Shown here piece after piece: positions 19,201 through 34,548 of a DNA stretch of 64,000 nucleotides (position 1 is the stretch's first letter; each line of letters begins with the position of its first letter). Location of the stretch: the NCBI GenBank assembly GCA_032164295.1, contig JAJHTX010000012.1, positions 868,001 to 932,000 on the forward strand, given 5' to 3'. Source of the DNA: Inonotus obliquus (Eukaryota; Basidiomycota; Agaricomycetes; Hymenochaetales; Hymenochaetaceae). A program made the translations under genes and the position numbers. The notes beneath the pieces were generated by a model that saw only the letters and a list, made by a program, of their open reading frames with translations, made no database searches and had not been told where the DNA came from.

Positions 19201-21513
19201 CGGCCGAGTACAATTGGTCAAGGCCGAGTCCAGCGAGAGACCGCGAGTCCGTCGTAATGCAGTCGAGTTGGGCAAACGGGTTGTCGCTATTCTTCACCAT
19301 CTTCACTGCCGTGGACGCCCAGACAAAAAGGCCTCCCGCCGCCTTGCCAAGGGAAGCCATGTTCTCGTCCCACGGCCATTCCGATGGAACTTCCACCACC
19401 TCTCTGACAGCATTGTGCATTTCAGTGCGAATGTACGTATGAACGTCGTCTTGGCTGATTGGCGAGCTGTAATCCAGCTCCATTGCGAGAACGTTCTCCG
19501 GCTGACTGGACAGAAACTTGTCAATATCGTCTTCCCCGCGGCTAGTGACCAGGAATCGGAAGGTACAAGGCAACTTCGGGAAGTCTTTTCGAATAAGTTC
19601 CATCAAGCTATGCCGCGATTTGGGATTGCCGCATTCGTCGAATGCATCGAGTGCAATCACAATTGGCCCTGGAATTGAGTCTGCAGTGCTGCGGAGTGGA
19701 TGTAGAATGAGTTTGTCGAATTGTCGAGACGGAGACGCTGTAGAGATGGCACTGTCGTTGTCGGTTTCAGAAAGGATGGCCGATTCAATGGAAGAATCGA
19801 ATACTGCAAGTTGATAAGCGATCGACCTGATGACCGATGATGGCTGACTTTTCTCTCTCTCGAAGAACATATATGCGCCGAGACGAGACATTTCCCGAAG
19901 GTGCTCCATGATGGTCATACTGATTGTGCTCTTGCCTGAACCTGCGACACCGTGCAGCCAGAAGACATTCTGCTTCGTCTCCGAGAAAATCCATTCCATA
20001 ATCTGAGTCCTGACTGCTACGCGGGTCTCAGGTAGACAAACCGGGCGATCGAACGTGTCGGACAGAGTTGGATTGAGCCTCTGGCTCAGCACTAGCGGAA
20101 TATCAGCCGACCTTGCAAAGGGGATGGAATAAAGACGAACCGAGGTTGTCAACCCTTCGAGACGATTGCATAGACACGAAGGCTGTACTCAGATTCACAC
20201 CCGATTCAATTCCCTGCTTCAAACTGCCCAGCGATCGTTCAAACTCATCGACTTTTTGGCTACTGGTCACATCCAGCATTCGTCCTGGAGAGCGTGATTG
20301 ATAAGAAAATACCCACATGCATGAACAACTCACTGAAGAATGTACGTTTCACGTAATGTCGGATAAACAGGCAACACTCGATGGTCTGCTTCAGAAGCTC
20401 GACGATCATCCGCTGAAAGCTAACAGACTTATCCGGAAGCGCCTGGACATCTTGGACGAAGGAAAATGCATCGACAATGGCATGGACGAGATTGATGACC
20501 CGCTTGTCGGTATCGAAAACACCCTTGGCCACCTAGCATATGTTCTAGCAAGTATCGGCAGCTTAGCGGAGTGACACACCATGCACAAGCCCGAGATCAG
20601 CTTCCACGTTATGGTGATGAATGGATGAATCTAGGTGACCTCAGCGACGAGATCCATTTCTGAAGTATTCTGGCAACTCACTTCAGACAACTGATCCAAT
20701 ACTTGTCGAACCACATCGAACCTTGAAAGTAGCTTTTCAAAGGCGCGGTAAAGATCTCTCTGACCACCAATCTGTGCCACCGAGTTGTCCATTGATTGGG
20801 TGACGTCCAAGGCACCTTCCAAGCGCATGACCTTGCTCCGCCGGACGTCTTCCGGTATCCCATCCAAGTTGATTTCTGCGGCTTCCACGGCATCAATGAC
20901 ACTAAGCAACATGACAATTCTGCCTACGGATGTCGCGCCCTTGTTCTTTGGCACAGATAATTCAAGGGATACTGATAATACGAATGCGATGAGCAACTGT
21001 GAAGCGATAACCAGAAGTTAATTGTCGTTACCTTTTCCTGAAGCAGATCTCCTTAACAAATCCGCTGCAGTTATGTCTATGGCACCCACGCAAAGATTTG
21101 ACGACCAAGCTGAGCGGTGCTTGGCCTGGACGCTGAATATCGTAGTCCCGTCAGCCTGAGAATCGCAAGGGCTATGTGTTATGTGTAAGTGACCACAAAA
21201 AACAGAGGCGTAGTACGCGAATAACCCACAATACAAGAGGCTCGTCCCAAACGGGAGAAGTGCTCCTCTCAATTGTAGCTGTCCTTCTAGTGATATCACC
21301 GAGAGTCACTTCAACGTAGAGGTCTGGCACGCTGCTGTGTAGCGGGTGCCTCCATCGCAAGTTCTCCAGACGTATCACTACAGCAAAAGTCAACACTTTT
21401 ACAACATGAGAACCATCGGCGACGTGGAATACCTTGCAAACAGTAATGGGACGACATCGTGGTATGGGCAAAATAGAAGAAGCTTCAAATGATGGGTCAG
21501 TGGATGCTGGCAT
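16265..21513 (-). CDS. C2-NACHT-WD40 NLR (STAND) protein
   Basis: Large signal-transducing NTPase of the kind used in fungal non-self recognition (HET-E-like). From the ATG at 21513, an N-terminal C2-like domain has PDLYVEVTLGDITRRTATIE and SPVWDEPLVL, ending in the strand SLELSVPKNKGATSVGRIVM after an intron. A helical linker follows (KGVFDTDKRVINLVHAIVDA; LLKQTIECCLFIRHYV). The NACHT domain carries Walker A GVAGSGKST near 19945 and Walker B IVIALDAFDECG near 19655. The C-terminus has 14 WD40 repeats (about 16480-18310), enough for two seven-bladed propellers, and a tail with LLLWIPPDLRRTLW typical of mushroom members. About eight small introns by eye; no in-frame stop was found once they are removed. 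The WD repeats differ from each other throughout, so recent repeat homogenisation is not evident. The ligand is unknown; activation by oligomerisation is inferred from the family. Confidence 0.9.
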
Positions 21514-21745
21514 AAAACTATACTGCTAATATGATCATAAGATTGGACTTGCTCGTAACTTACGTAAGAGACCGGAGGAAAAGAAAAGTAGAGGGGCAGG
21601 GCAGACTTGATTCTCAAACATAATGTACATGTACAACTCATACAGTATACATAACGCTGAGGACTAGAAAAATTCAGTGCTGGACTTATACGTGGTCCCA
21701 CTAAAAATACAATTGACACTACCACTCAACGGAATGAAGCACAGA

Positions 21746-23216
21746 TCATTGAGGTATAGGCGGGATCGAACCCTCTTCACCTACGCGAGCAGAAACGACC
21801 ACTTCTCCTTGTATCTCCCTTACAACCTAAAACAAAGCACCATTAACCATTGATCGGAAAGGACAAATCAACAAAAATAAGAATATTTACCTCTTCTCCT
21901 AATTCACGTATCCGATCTTCATCACGTCCAATCAAACTAACTGTAACGCCTCTTTGAAAAAGAGGGTAGGATCCAACACGTACACCTTCACTCGTTACGC
22001 GTTTCTGGAGCGCTGTAAGGTATGGCGCTATGCTTGATTCTGGTAACCTATAAAATAAAAGGGAAGGGAAGAGTGTTGTCAGCTATGTTAATTTGGGTTG
22101 AATGTTGGGGATGAGTCACTTTGTATGTATGAGATGCCTGAATGGTCGTTCACTCGGAGGAGGTAAGGGGAGGTAAGGTGTGAGAGCGTGAAGTAGTCGT
22201 TGGAAGAGACCTGGGATTCCAGGGAGTATACATAGCTTTCCCTCCAGTCTTACTACAGGCTAAAGAAACCTTAGCAATCCTTTGATTCCACATACATAAA
22301 TGAAGAAATGAGCTGACCACCCAAGCTTCACTATTGACAAACAACACTTCTCCCTTCTCAGGGAACAACGCCATCCGTTCTCTAGCAACTCTCTGTTCCT
22401 TTGTTTGTTGTTGTACGTCGACACGGTGTTTTGAAGCTTCTCGCATCCGTCGGAGAGTTTCTTCGTGATGGATGAGGCGTTGGTTGAAAGCGGTTGCTAG
22501 TGATTGATAGCTGATGTCTAGTGGAAGATGCAAGTACTTGAGTGTACGGTCTAGATAGTGGGTAGAGTCCTTACCGTCGTGTGTAGGTCCGATTCCGCCA
22601 GAAGTAACGACAAAGTCATAGTTTTTAACCATTCGTCTGCTGGCTTCAACACTGAGCAATACCTTAGAAGCAGGTCTTTATAAATCAAGTTACTAAACCT
22701 ACATTTCCTCCTCCTCGTCAGCTACAACCTCGATACGCTTCCTAATTCATTCCAAGTCTTCTATAATGGCGATTACCAAGGAGGAGAATGTACTTGCAGT
22801 TCTATCCCGTGCTCAAAACAAAACCTTGCAAACGTATTCGAATTACTATCATGCGTCTTGCCATTCAGGATTTCATCACTAGGACATATAACGACTAGTA
22901 AGTGCCACAGTAGATTGGTGAGAGTCCAGTTTACTCACCCAATAATCAAACACGCAGCCGTTCTAATCCACTTGCCTTCTCCAAGCGGATTTGGTGGCAC
23001 AGGGGATACTTCAAAGTCAAACTTCGGTTGAGACTCCCGTCCCACTCCCGTCGATGTCGGTGCTGATGTTCCACCAGATGAAGACATGAAGACTTGAGGC
23101 CCGTATGATCTTGATCTAAGGGTTACTGTTCCTTCTGGTGTAGATGATGATGAAGCTTTGAGACTGAGCAAGAGTTGTCGTGAGAGCCTGAGTAGACGTG
23201 TGTGAGCTGCGGACAT
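21746..23216 (-). CDS. CinA/MoaB-like molybdopterin-binding domain protein
   Basis: Member of the family that includes the N-terminal domain of CinA and the molybdopterin-binding part of eukaryotic FAD synthase-like proteins. The start at 23216 (MSAAHTRLLRLSRQLLLSL) is rich in Arg, Ser and Leu with no acids, resembling a mitochondrial presequence. After introns the exons read ACLIIG, DEILNGKTHDSNSNTFARFC, KRIEVVADEEEEM, then YDFVVTSGGIGPTHDGKD, the family hallmark. Later exons carry ERMALFPEKGEVLF and a C-terminal piece REIQGEVVVSARVGEEGS ending at 21746. About six introns. Biochemical activity of the stand-alone fungal proteins is not settled; a role near flavin or NAD metabolism is inference. 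The 3' end contains a string resembling a tRNA T-loop, which is coding. Confidence 0.82.
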
Positions 23217-23383
23217 GAAAGCTGAAGCCTGAGTGACCACGGGATTTATTCAGTCGTCATACGGAGGATCGCTCACGTGCTTCTCACGCGACTCAAGTTT
23301 TCCTTTCTTTCCCCGGTTTCCTTTCTATTCGTGATAACTTCAACTAAGAACAGTATCGATACTTGTAACAGATTTCCCGTCTA

Positions 23384-23911
23384 TCAGCTACAATTTCTTT
23401 CCCCCTCCTTAGCTTGTACCCTCCTCCTACCTCCAAACGACGTCGGCCTACTCCCCCAATCCACATCACTCTTAAAAACTCCCGCCTCACAAGCAAAATA
23501 CCACTTCGCTTTCTTCTTCACATCAGGCAACAACTCCTTCTTCACCTTCCTCACTCTCCTCAAAATCATCTCCCTTTCCTTCAACTTCTTCGGTGTATCA
23601 TTCGCATGTACGACTAGGACGTATGTTTTCTCTTTCGTTGGTGAGTCAGGATCCCATCCGAGCATAGGGGCGATACAATCGAATTCTCCACGGAGAAAGG
23701 AGGTTACGCGTTCAGTTGGGTCTGTGAATCATTCATCATCTTCGTATGGATATGAAGAGATTATCGAGTCGGAGTAGCCGTCACTCGTTGAATAGGAAGA
23801 GAAAAGCATCCGTTCTTTGTCGATTCGCTCGATTATATCGTAATCAATTTCGAACCCATATATCCAATAGACTTTCTGCCAATTCGGTGACATGAAGGTA
23901 TAGTACGCCAT
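23384..23911 (-). CDS. Small hypothetical protein, two exons
   Basis: A 154-residue protein of unknown function. Exon 1 starts MAYYTFMSPNWQKVYWIYGF. Read straight through, a TGA appears after YPYEDDE, but a 63 nt GT-AG intron (23722-23784) removes it and keeps the frame: 127 plus 338 coding bases, divisible by three. Exon 2 contains FLRGEFDCIAPMLGWDPDSP and a Lys-rich helix (PKKLKEREMILRRVRKVKKE). No signal peptide or membrane segment. It lies between the CinA-like gene and MCM4 on the same strand. I do not recognise a family. Confidence 0.6.
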
Positions 23912-24410
23912 TTCTGCGAAGGAAAGGGATCAGTAATTCGCCAAATCGACACCGCACTACACATACTTGGTCGTTTCACCGTTGTTCAGAAAGTTACAGT
24001 GCTGTCGTGCAGTCAGCGCGTGCGATCCTTATAGCTCCTCGTGTCGGGCGATACATGCTGTAAGTGGCTGTAGGGCATCACTTAGCAGCCGTTTGTCAAA
24101 TAGGCGTCGACTTTGGGATTAGCGGTTGTTTATACATATCATATTAAAAGAACATGCGGCCGTAGAAGCTATTTCACGCACACCATCATAAGCGACGAAT
24201 GGAAGTAGCGTGGTGCCGTGAAAGTGTGAAATGGTCCGGGATTGGCGGGAATATAACTTAGAATTTGCGAGAGTCGGATTAAGCCAGCTCTTTGATGATA
24301 TGAATTGGATTAGATACAAGCAAATGGAGATACAAGCACAGAGTAGAATGAAAATCGAGTTCACTTTCAGAGCATCAAACCAACAAACCAGATCAACGAA
24401 TCTCATCTAA
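23912..24410. other. Intergenic region between small gene and MCM4
   Basis: Upstream of the small gene and downstream of the MCM4 stop. No gene supported. Confidence 0.5.
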
Positions 24411-27691
<3,281 letters not shown>

Positions 27692-28189
27692 GATTTTGGG
27701 TGGATGTGGTACGTGATGAAGCGAAAGGCAATTGAAGACGCGTCAATGGGTTTGAAGCGTGGGAAACGTAGTCCGTGACGGGGAGAATTACTTAGGGCCG
27801 GTCTTTTCGCGTACCAGTACCTTACTCCAAGAAAGAATATTTACTTCAACCAAGCTTTCTTGCAACATCACGAAACAGATGTCTACTGCCTTTGTATTTC
27901 GAGATAGTAGCTACAAGTAGAATTCCCCGATACTCCTTTATTGATAGTTTTATTGATACTTTGATGGTATAACGCGTTGCACGAGGTGATCCTTTACTGA
28001 AGATAAGATACAAGTAGCTATTATCAGATCCTACGCTCTTTTCTGGCGTGTACTTGTGGCTACAGACTCCAAGGTTTTCAACTTTTCATCCGATCGGAGT
28101 CAAAAAAATAGTAATCGTGATCGCGAAGATACGTGTCCGGATCACGTGAAGGACATCGTCGACTTTCGTCTTGACCATTGCCTTCATTG
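27692..28189. other. Divergent promoter region of MCM4 and EMC2
   Basis: Shared 5' region of two head-to-head housekeeping genes. It contains the ACGCGT box described separately; no gene inside. Confidence 0.6.
27738..27743. promoter_or_regulatory. MluI cell-cycle box (ACGCGT) upstream of MCM4
   Basis: ACGCGT, the consensus bound by MBF-type factors in fungi, lies 47 bp 5' of the MCM4 start codon. MCM genes are common MBF targets. A six-base match alone is weak; position and gene identity support it. Confidence 0.45.
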
Positions 28190-29336
28190 ATGCCTACTCA
28201 ACTATCTACCGCTCAAGCCAAGCTCGCCTCTTTCAGACAGCAGAACTCTAGAAAGTCACAGGAAATCGTAGATGTCGGACTTCCTCTTCTGAAGAGCAGA
28301 CGAGCAACACGGCTTGATGCGAACTCATCAACATGGGTGGAACAACTTGCTCTAGCTGCGATAGACATTGGAAACTTGAATATCGCAGATGTGAGTGTTT
28401 TATAGGCTCACCTGCGTAAACTTCAAGCTTAAGCAATCCCGTAAGGAATGCATCGAAATGCTGAAGAACAGGTTTCCGGGCTCACCCCGCGTGTCCGTGC
28501 TCATTGGGATACGGAAGGAAGCATCATTACCGGCGGAAGCTGTATTGGAGTACTACGACAGCTTGCTTGAAGCAGATGAATCAAACGAGGTACGTGACTA
28601 ACCCGCATAGACAAGCAATATCCTTGCTGAAACTTAGGACAGGCAGCATGGAAGCGAAAAGCTGTGGTACTTCGACGAGCTGGGGATGTGACCAAGGCAG
28701 TTGAGCAGCTCTCGAAATACCTCGACACCTATTACACGGACGTTGAGGGATGGCTAGAACTCGTAGATGTCTATTCGTCGTGTAACCAGTGCGTGTTCAC
28801 CACTGCTATTTCACAGTTGACTGAATGAACCTTCGCCCTTAGGTATGACTTGGCATTGCGGTCTCTCCAACATGTCCTTCTTCTTGCTCCGCAAAATCCC
28901 TTTTACGTACTCCAAGCCGCAGAGGTAGCATATACGGCGGATGATGTTCCACTTGCGACGAAATTTTTTCTCATGGTCATAGATATGACAGAAGACCCCG
29001 ACCTTGACGCAGCTGCTCGTGTTGAAGCAGTCCCAGAGGGCATTGCTGTCCGTGCTTGGTTTGGTCTAAAGCAGGTATGGAAATTCCATTAATAGCGTAG
29101 AGTAATAAGCTCATCGGACAAACTGTATCGCGGAACAGTGCACAAAACGTCTAATCAAAGATCCTCGCGGTGCTGCCTCCTCCCCTTCGCAAACTCCGGT
29201 ACCTCAGCATGTGCACCTACTAGACGAGTTGGCGACAGAACGCCTTCTAACGTCGTATTCGACTTACTCTGGTGGACCACGAAGTGGGCCCGTAAGCTGC
29301 CGCGAGGAACTAGTCAAATGGTTGGAAACCAAATGA
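28190..29336 (+). CDS. emc2: ER membrane protein complex subunit 2 (TPR protein)
   Basis: Cytosolic TPR scaffold of the ER membrane complex, which inserts tail-anchored and multipass proteins. The start is the ATG at 28190 (MPTQLSTAQAKLASF), a few codons inside a longer open frame. TPR-like helices are visible: IEMLKNRFPGSPRVSVLIG, AVLEYYDSLLEADESNE, AAWKRKAVVLRRAGDVTKAV, ALRSLQHVLLLAPQNPFYVL and AAEVAYTADDVPLATKFFL. This order matches EMC2, including the ADESNE...AAWKRK region typical of the family. At least five exons; stop TGA at 29334-29336. Divergent from MCM4. Confidence 0.88.
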
Positions 29337-29718
29337 CCTGATGGTTTCTCATAAGCTCCTCCAAGATGCCGTTATTATTACTCAGGTTTCTCGTTCATAG
29401 AACTTAGAAGAGAACGTTGAGCTTATAGGTTGCACGAGTTCGCTCGGTTCCATTTTCTTTCCTCAGCTATCGAATGCGAGCAGATCCTTATAATAGAATA
29501 CAGACGTCGGGGAGCGAATATAACTACGAGAGTGAGAAAGATAAAAGATATATCATTATTACAAGAGGCGGAAAACAGTCGGCGATAGATCACGTGCAGG
29601 CGTTTCATTCGTGTCTCCATTGTGCAGTTGTCTCTGGTTCGTACTTAGGTTCTGCGACAAAAAAGAGGGCGTATATAGACCCAGTCTACTCAAGTCCCAA
29701 GCTGTTCATCATTTCACA
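29337..29718. other. Intergenic region between EMC2 and HIG1-domain gene
   Basis: Contains the EMC2 3' region and the promoter of the next gene. Nothing else recognised. Confidence 0.5.
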
Positions 29719-30283
29719 ATGGAGGAAACCCTTGAGATACCGAAGAAGCCCAGTCTCTGGGATAAGGCCTCGAGGCAAATGCGAAAGCATCCAGCGATTC
29801 CTGCAGGTACGTCTTCATCTCAGCGCTCATGGCGCGTACGCTTCTGATTAATGAATTCATATAACAGGAATGCTCGCTACTCTAGGAGCCTTAACGATGG
29901 CTTTCAAAAGAATGCAACAACGTGATCAAGTCGGATATCAACGCTGGCTTCGAGCACGCGTAGTCGCCCAAGGTCTAACAATCGTTGCAATCGTCGTTGC
30001 CGGAGTTCAAGAGATGGGTCCGGGTGTTCTTACTGGGAATGCTAAACCCGTCGCGGCTCCGCCTACGTCAGGATGGGAGTCACGCGAGTTTGGGAAGCGG
30101 TTGAAGGAGGCGGAGGAGGCGCATAGCATTGAGACCGGCGGTACAGCAGTATCGAGTACAGCGAGGACGACGGACACTACGTCTACAACAAGTCCTATAG
30201 TACAAGCGGCGAATGCTTCAGTACCACCTCCACAGTCTAGCTCCTCCAGTTGGACATCATGGTTAGGTTGGGGAAAGAAGTGA
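29719..30283 (+). CDS. HIG1-domain mitochondrial protein (Rcf-like)
   Basis: Inner mitochondrial membrane protein of the hypoxia-induced-gene 1 family, which associates with respiratory supercomplexes. Two exons (29719-29806, 29868-30283; 167 residues, frame checked). The N-terminal part has SLWDKASRQMRKHPAIPAG, then a first membrane segment (MLATLGALTMAFKRM). The signature QRWLRARVVAQ fits the HIG1 pattern QX3RXRX3Q exactly. A second membrane segment follows (LTIVAIVVAGVQEM). A Ser/Thr-rich tail ends in SSWTSWLGWGKK. It resembles Rcf1 in motif, but length and tail differ, so no symbol is assigned. Confidence 0.88.
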
Positions 30284-31988
30284 CGAGTTCATAAGTTTCT
30301 CGTGAGGGCTTTCCTTCATCTTGGTCAATTGTCACCGAATAACTTTGTGTTTCACTCCCAAGCTTTGATGGTCTAGTCGTTTAGCAAGTGTTGTACGATA
30401 TATAATCAGAAAACGAAATCCACCTTCTACAAGCAAACTAATTATCTGGAATATCAGAACAGTAAATCAGTATCGGAAAGGACTTTCAGCCATCTACCGC
30501 TCACCTGTAATTCCACTGTATCTTCTCAAGTTCCAAGAAAAACTATTACATGTTGATGCCAAACTTGTATGGTGCGCCTACCATGATTTTTAGGTGGTCT
30601 GCGTACATAACCTTTGGCTGCGTATTTCCTTGTCCCACGCCCAGCGGCAACGGTTAATCTCAAAGAGTTCTCAAGGGAAAGCTTTCTATGTACTGTGTAT
30701 GTTCCTCCAAATGTTTGGGAATCAATTACATAATGCATTTTATCATCATTGAATCTTGTGTAATACAGTTCCCTTATACATACCCCGTTCCTTTGAACGC
30801 AAACCATTTCTCGCTCAATTCTTGATCTATCTCCTCGAAACTTGGTTCACAAGCTCATATCATATAGATTGATATATGTATAAATTTTGAGAGAAATCCA
30901 TCAAGCGGTTATTTTAATAATAGCTATTTACCTCGAAGAATGAGCAAATTCTGACATCCATGTAGAGGGCAAGTTTTCCAGCACCAGTTCTTTCCTATAG
31001 AATCATGACTTGGCTTATAATATATCTTGTACACTGTCTTAACCGTAACCAGTTCTCCAGATAAATCCGTATACGACCGTATACGGTATACGGCCAAGTG
31101 GGGTGATCAGCCGTACTTGTGGCTCAGTACAGCACCCCGGCCGCATGCTGGATACTTCTGTCCGTTCACTAGCATGTCTGCGAGGCTTAATTTATGGGTG
31201 ACAAACCTCGAAAGGTGAGTAAGTAGCTCGTCGATTGGAGGAGAAAATGCATTAATCTCGCGCTTCTGCCTTTCCCTACTAACCCATGTGTAATCAGCAA
31301 GTCATCCCCATGTCAACCTTTGACTTGGAGGACTTCAGCAAAGTCGATTCAGCCCTTCCTATAGGTACAGATCGTCTCGCCATGGCAAACTAAGCATTAT
31401 GAGCTGACTTCTTCTGGTGCCTCTTGTTGATTATCTATTAAACCGTACTACATACGACCGTATAGCCGTATACGCCCTTTGTGTATCCGTAGCTCACCAG
31501 GAAATGAAGAATACGGAGTCGTCGTACAGTACGACTCACATCCCGTAATGGATATCAGTTTTACGCGCGTACCCGTATACGTACGCTGCGGAACCCTAGA
31601 TATTATGACTCTAATCAGCATAGTTAGTGTACTTTGTGTAACCTAGTTTACATCGCATAATCTTAAAAGTTCTTCTATTAGAGACTCATAACTCGCAGTG
31701 ATCGACCTACTGACCTGAACTGAAGAAGGTTTTGGTCTCAATATTTAGCCACTTACATAATCAAATACGTCACTCCGCTTATCTGAAAGACCAATATTCA
31801 CGATCACGACGAAGTCACAACTTCCTCCTTACTGCCACCCCTTGCGACTTGCTGATGCATTGGCTCCGAATTATCGACATTGCATTAGAATCAATCTCAC
31901 CAAACGGCACACACATCTCCTGAGAAAGCTCAAGTTGTCAAATCAATACAACACGCGGTATACCATTGGACTCTGGGAAATCAGAAAA
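30284..31988. other. Long intergenic region with GTATACG palindromes
   Basis: About 1.7 kb with no supported gene. A minus-strand open frame at 30526-30807 (YYTRFNDDKMHYVIDSQTFG) might be a decayed exon, but nothing supports it. The stretch 31068-31600 carries repeated GTATACG-type palindromic strings, listed separately. Confidence 0.5.
31068..31600. repeat. Cluster of GTATACG-type palindromic motifs
   Basis: At 31068-31095 the string CCGTATACGACCGTATACGG is followed directly by TATACGG. Related strings recur near 31452-31475 (ATACGACCGTATAGCCGTATA) shortened by mismatches, and near 31571-31583 (CCCGTATACGTACG). The motif GTATACG is self-complementary at its core. No coding frame, terminal inverted repeat pair or target duplication was found, so the origin is unknown. 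Confidence 0.45.
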
Positions 31989-33357
31989 ATGACTTTGTCT
32001 GCGTTCCTTGCAAATACAAAGAACCGTTATTTGAGTGCAATTCGGGAAGAGAAGGGGCGAGAATGGACCGTCGTGATGGGAAACGAAGCAGGAGGTTTGT
32101 AAGATTTCCGTTAACTCCTTTCCGATAATCGGAAATTTAATTTAGAATTGTCATTCGCTAGACTTGGACTCAATTGCTTCGTCAATCGCTTACTCATGGT
32201 TCTCATCGACTGTGCAGAAGAAACCATGTGTGGCTCTTCTTCAAACTCCACGGAATGATCTCGAACTCAGGCCAGAGAATATCTATGCTTTCCAATTCGC
32301 ATCACTGTCGTCCAACCGGGAAGAGCTGCTTTGCATAGATGACATACCCCCGTCTACGCCGTTCCCTTCAAACCGTTTTGTCCTCGTTGACCACAATCAT
32401 CTCCTACCTCGATTCCTCGATCAGAATGATGATGTGAAAATCGTTGCTGTTCTCGACCATCATGATGACGAAGGCTTATACAAGGACACTGCCGATCCTA
32501 GAATTATCGTAGTCCCGACAGGAAGTGCATCATCAATCGTCACACGGTATATCGCACAATCCACAGGGCAGGTTCCGGTCGAGGTCGCAAGATTACTATT
32601 ATGCGCCATCCTTGTTGACACGGGTGGTTTAATAGAAGGAGGGAAAGCGGAAGAACTGGATCGAACGGCCGCCGCTTACCTGTTGCCCCAGTCCGAGTTA
32701 ACCACAATCTCAACCCTCAGCTCTCCGGATGCTCCCGCGGTTTTCAAGCTCGCATGCGACCTTCTGGAAAAGAAGGCTGATGTTACGCAGTTGTCGACGA
32801 CAGCTTTACTGCGACGAGATTATAAGCAATATACATGGTCAACGAAGACGCGGACGGTGCAAGTTGGACTGAGTACCGTTCCTCTCGATCTTCACTTTTG
32901 TCTTTCTCGTGGACCATTGCAGGACGTCTGGCGCGACATAGACACGTTCATGAGTGAGCGTGGTTTAGACGTCCTCGGCATCCTTACCACATTCCATAAG
33001 GAGAAGCATTCGAACAAAAAGAGGCACGGAAGAGACGAAGATGAGGGCTTGGTTCGAGTGAAGTCAAAGCATAAGCGCCAGATCCTGCTCGTTATTCGAG
33101 ATGTGCCTGGCGGAAATCTTGAGCGGAGATTATGCGCGGGTCTCGAAGGGGCAACCGAACTTGCTCTTGAACGTCGTTCTTTACGCAAGTTTGCTTCGAA
33201 GCATCGAAACGTCCAGGATCAATCCGCCACTCCGACAGATGCGGGAATTAATGATGCACAAGCACATGTATACAAGCAAGGAAATACTAAGGCTACACGG
33301 AAGATCACTGCGCCGCTGATGAAGAGGATTATTGAGGAGGAGCCTGAGGGAAATTGA
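31989..33357 (+). CDS. ppx1: Exopolyphosphatase-like DHH/DHHA2 phosphoesterase
   Basis: Metal-dependent phosphoesterase of the PPX1 and family II pyrophosphatase superfamily, which removes phosphate from polyphosphate chain ends. Two exons, 31989-32094 and 32162-33357 (433 residues, frame checked). Motif I spans the intron: GNEAG then DLDSIASSIAYSW. Further metal ligands are in FVLVDHNHLL and VAVLDHHDDEGLY, the DHH signature. A Ser/Thr stretch (VVPTGSASSIVTRY) and AILVDTGGL follow. The DHHA2 part lies in the C-terminal half, with a Lys-rich loop (KEKHSNKKRHGRDEDEG) that looks like an insertion. The C-terminus ends RKITAPLMKRIIEEEPEGN. The substrate (polyphosphate rather than pyrophosphate) is inferred from overall likeness to fungal PPX1. 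Confidence 0.88.
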
Positions 33358-34548
33358 GGCAATGTATACATCCTATAGCTCTTCGAGGTGCTTCCGGCTA
33401 ACATTCCAATCAATTGATTTAGCATCCGACGAGAATGATTTAGGGTAGCTCTCTCGAATTAACAGTGCTTGTAACTGCCAATCCGAATCCTGGATTTCAT
33501 TCCCTTTGGGTAAAGCGACACGGCGAGACAGGAGTGATTTTTTATGGAAGATGTTCACATCTACCAATTCAAGGGGACATGGAAAGGCCTTTACGATATT
33601 CCTTTCGTGATTATTCTCTCGGTTTCCGGGTATCTATGCCGCCTAGGAACTGATTTCGGGTAATTTCAAGTTCACCTTCAATCAACAGGTTTTTGAGCGC
33701 TCAATTAATCGTGCCAGCATCCCCGCACATTGAGCATCCTCTGGGGAAATACAATGGTTTGGTCGACCTGCTTATTAACAACACGAAGTAAATGATATTA
33801 GTGCTTGTCGGTGCTTCGGGGCGCAGTCGGAGTTTGAATATCATGCAATGGAAATGGAAACGGTAATTTTTCAACGCTTGATCATCATCAACCATCTACT
33901 CTGTTGCTGGCCTACACCACACCGTACTGCGGTGATAACACGTTTGTTGTCTCTTTTTCTACCTCAAATCTCTCCGACAAGACCTAGACTTTGGCAAAAC
34001 AGGTCATCAATGACTCGATGGGCGCGATCTCATACAATGAGCTATCGCCGTCTTGTTTGTCGTTGACGACCCCTGCGTTTACACGCCTCCTCCTATCCAG
34101 CGGTACCGGGTACCATTGTTTCAACTCCTCTCTCACGAAAACTATTCAACTTCGCGGTCTTGTTCTCTACACTTTTCTCTGTGTCGGCCGCGCTCCGCCT
34201 CATGAGAAATTCGCGGAACATAATTTGTCCTTGCCGACGGTGTTAATGACTTTTCCGGCTGCGTGAGGAAAATCAGCCGCAGCTGTGCCTGTGCTATTTT
34301 AATCCTTCCGATGATCACCACACTCCCTGTCGATCCCATCCTAACGGAGCCGAGCTCCGTGTCTCGACGTTTCAAAATGTACCCGCCCACTTTCTGGACT
34401 AAACGGCGGTTGCTCTACGTAAAGGCCAAGAATTGCGCTGCCTCGCTTTCATGGCCGCGAATACGTCCAACTTGTCTGCAATAGCTTGACAACGATTTGG
34501 TGCGATGAGCGATCCGAGCAGCACAGTGCGCTGGTATTCACCGCCCGC

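Noticed and set aside
21755..21830. Possible minus-strand tRNA (GGTTCGATCCC T-loop string)
   Set aside because: No matching D-arm, anticodon arm or acceptor pairing, and the string is in frame in the last exon of the CinA-like gene (EEGSIPPIPQ).
30526..30807. 93-residue minus-strand ORF
   Set aside because: No partner exon, promoter or known motif; kept only as a remark in the intergenic entry.
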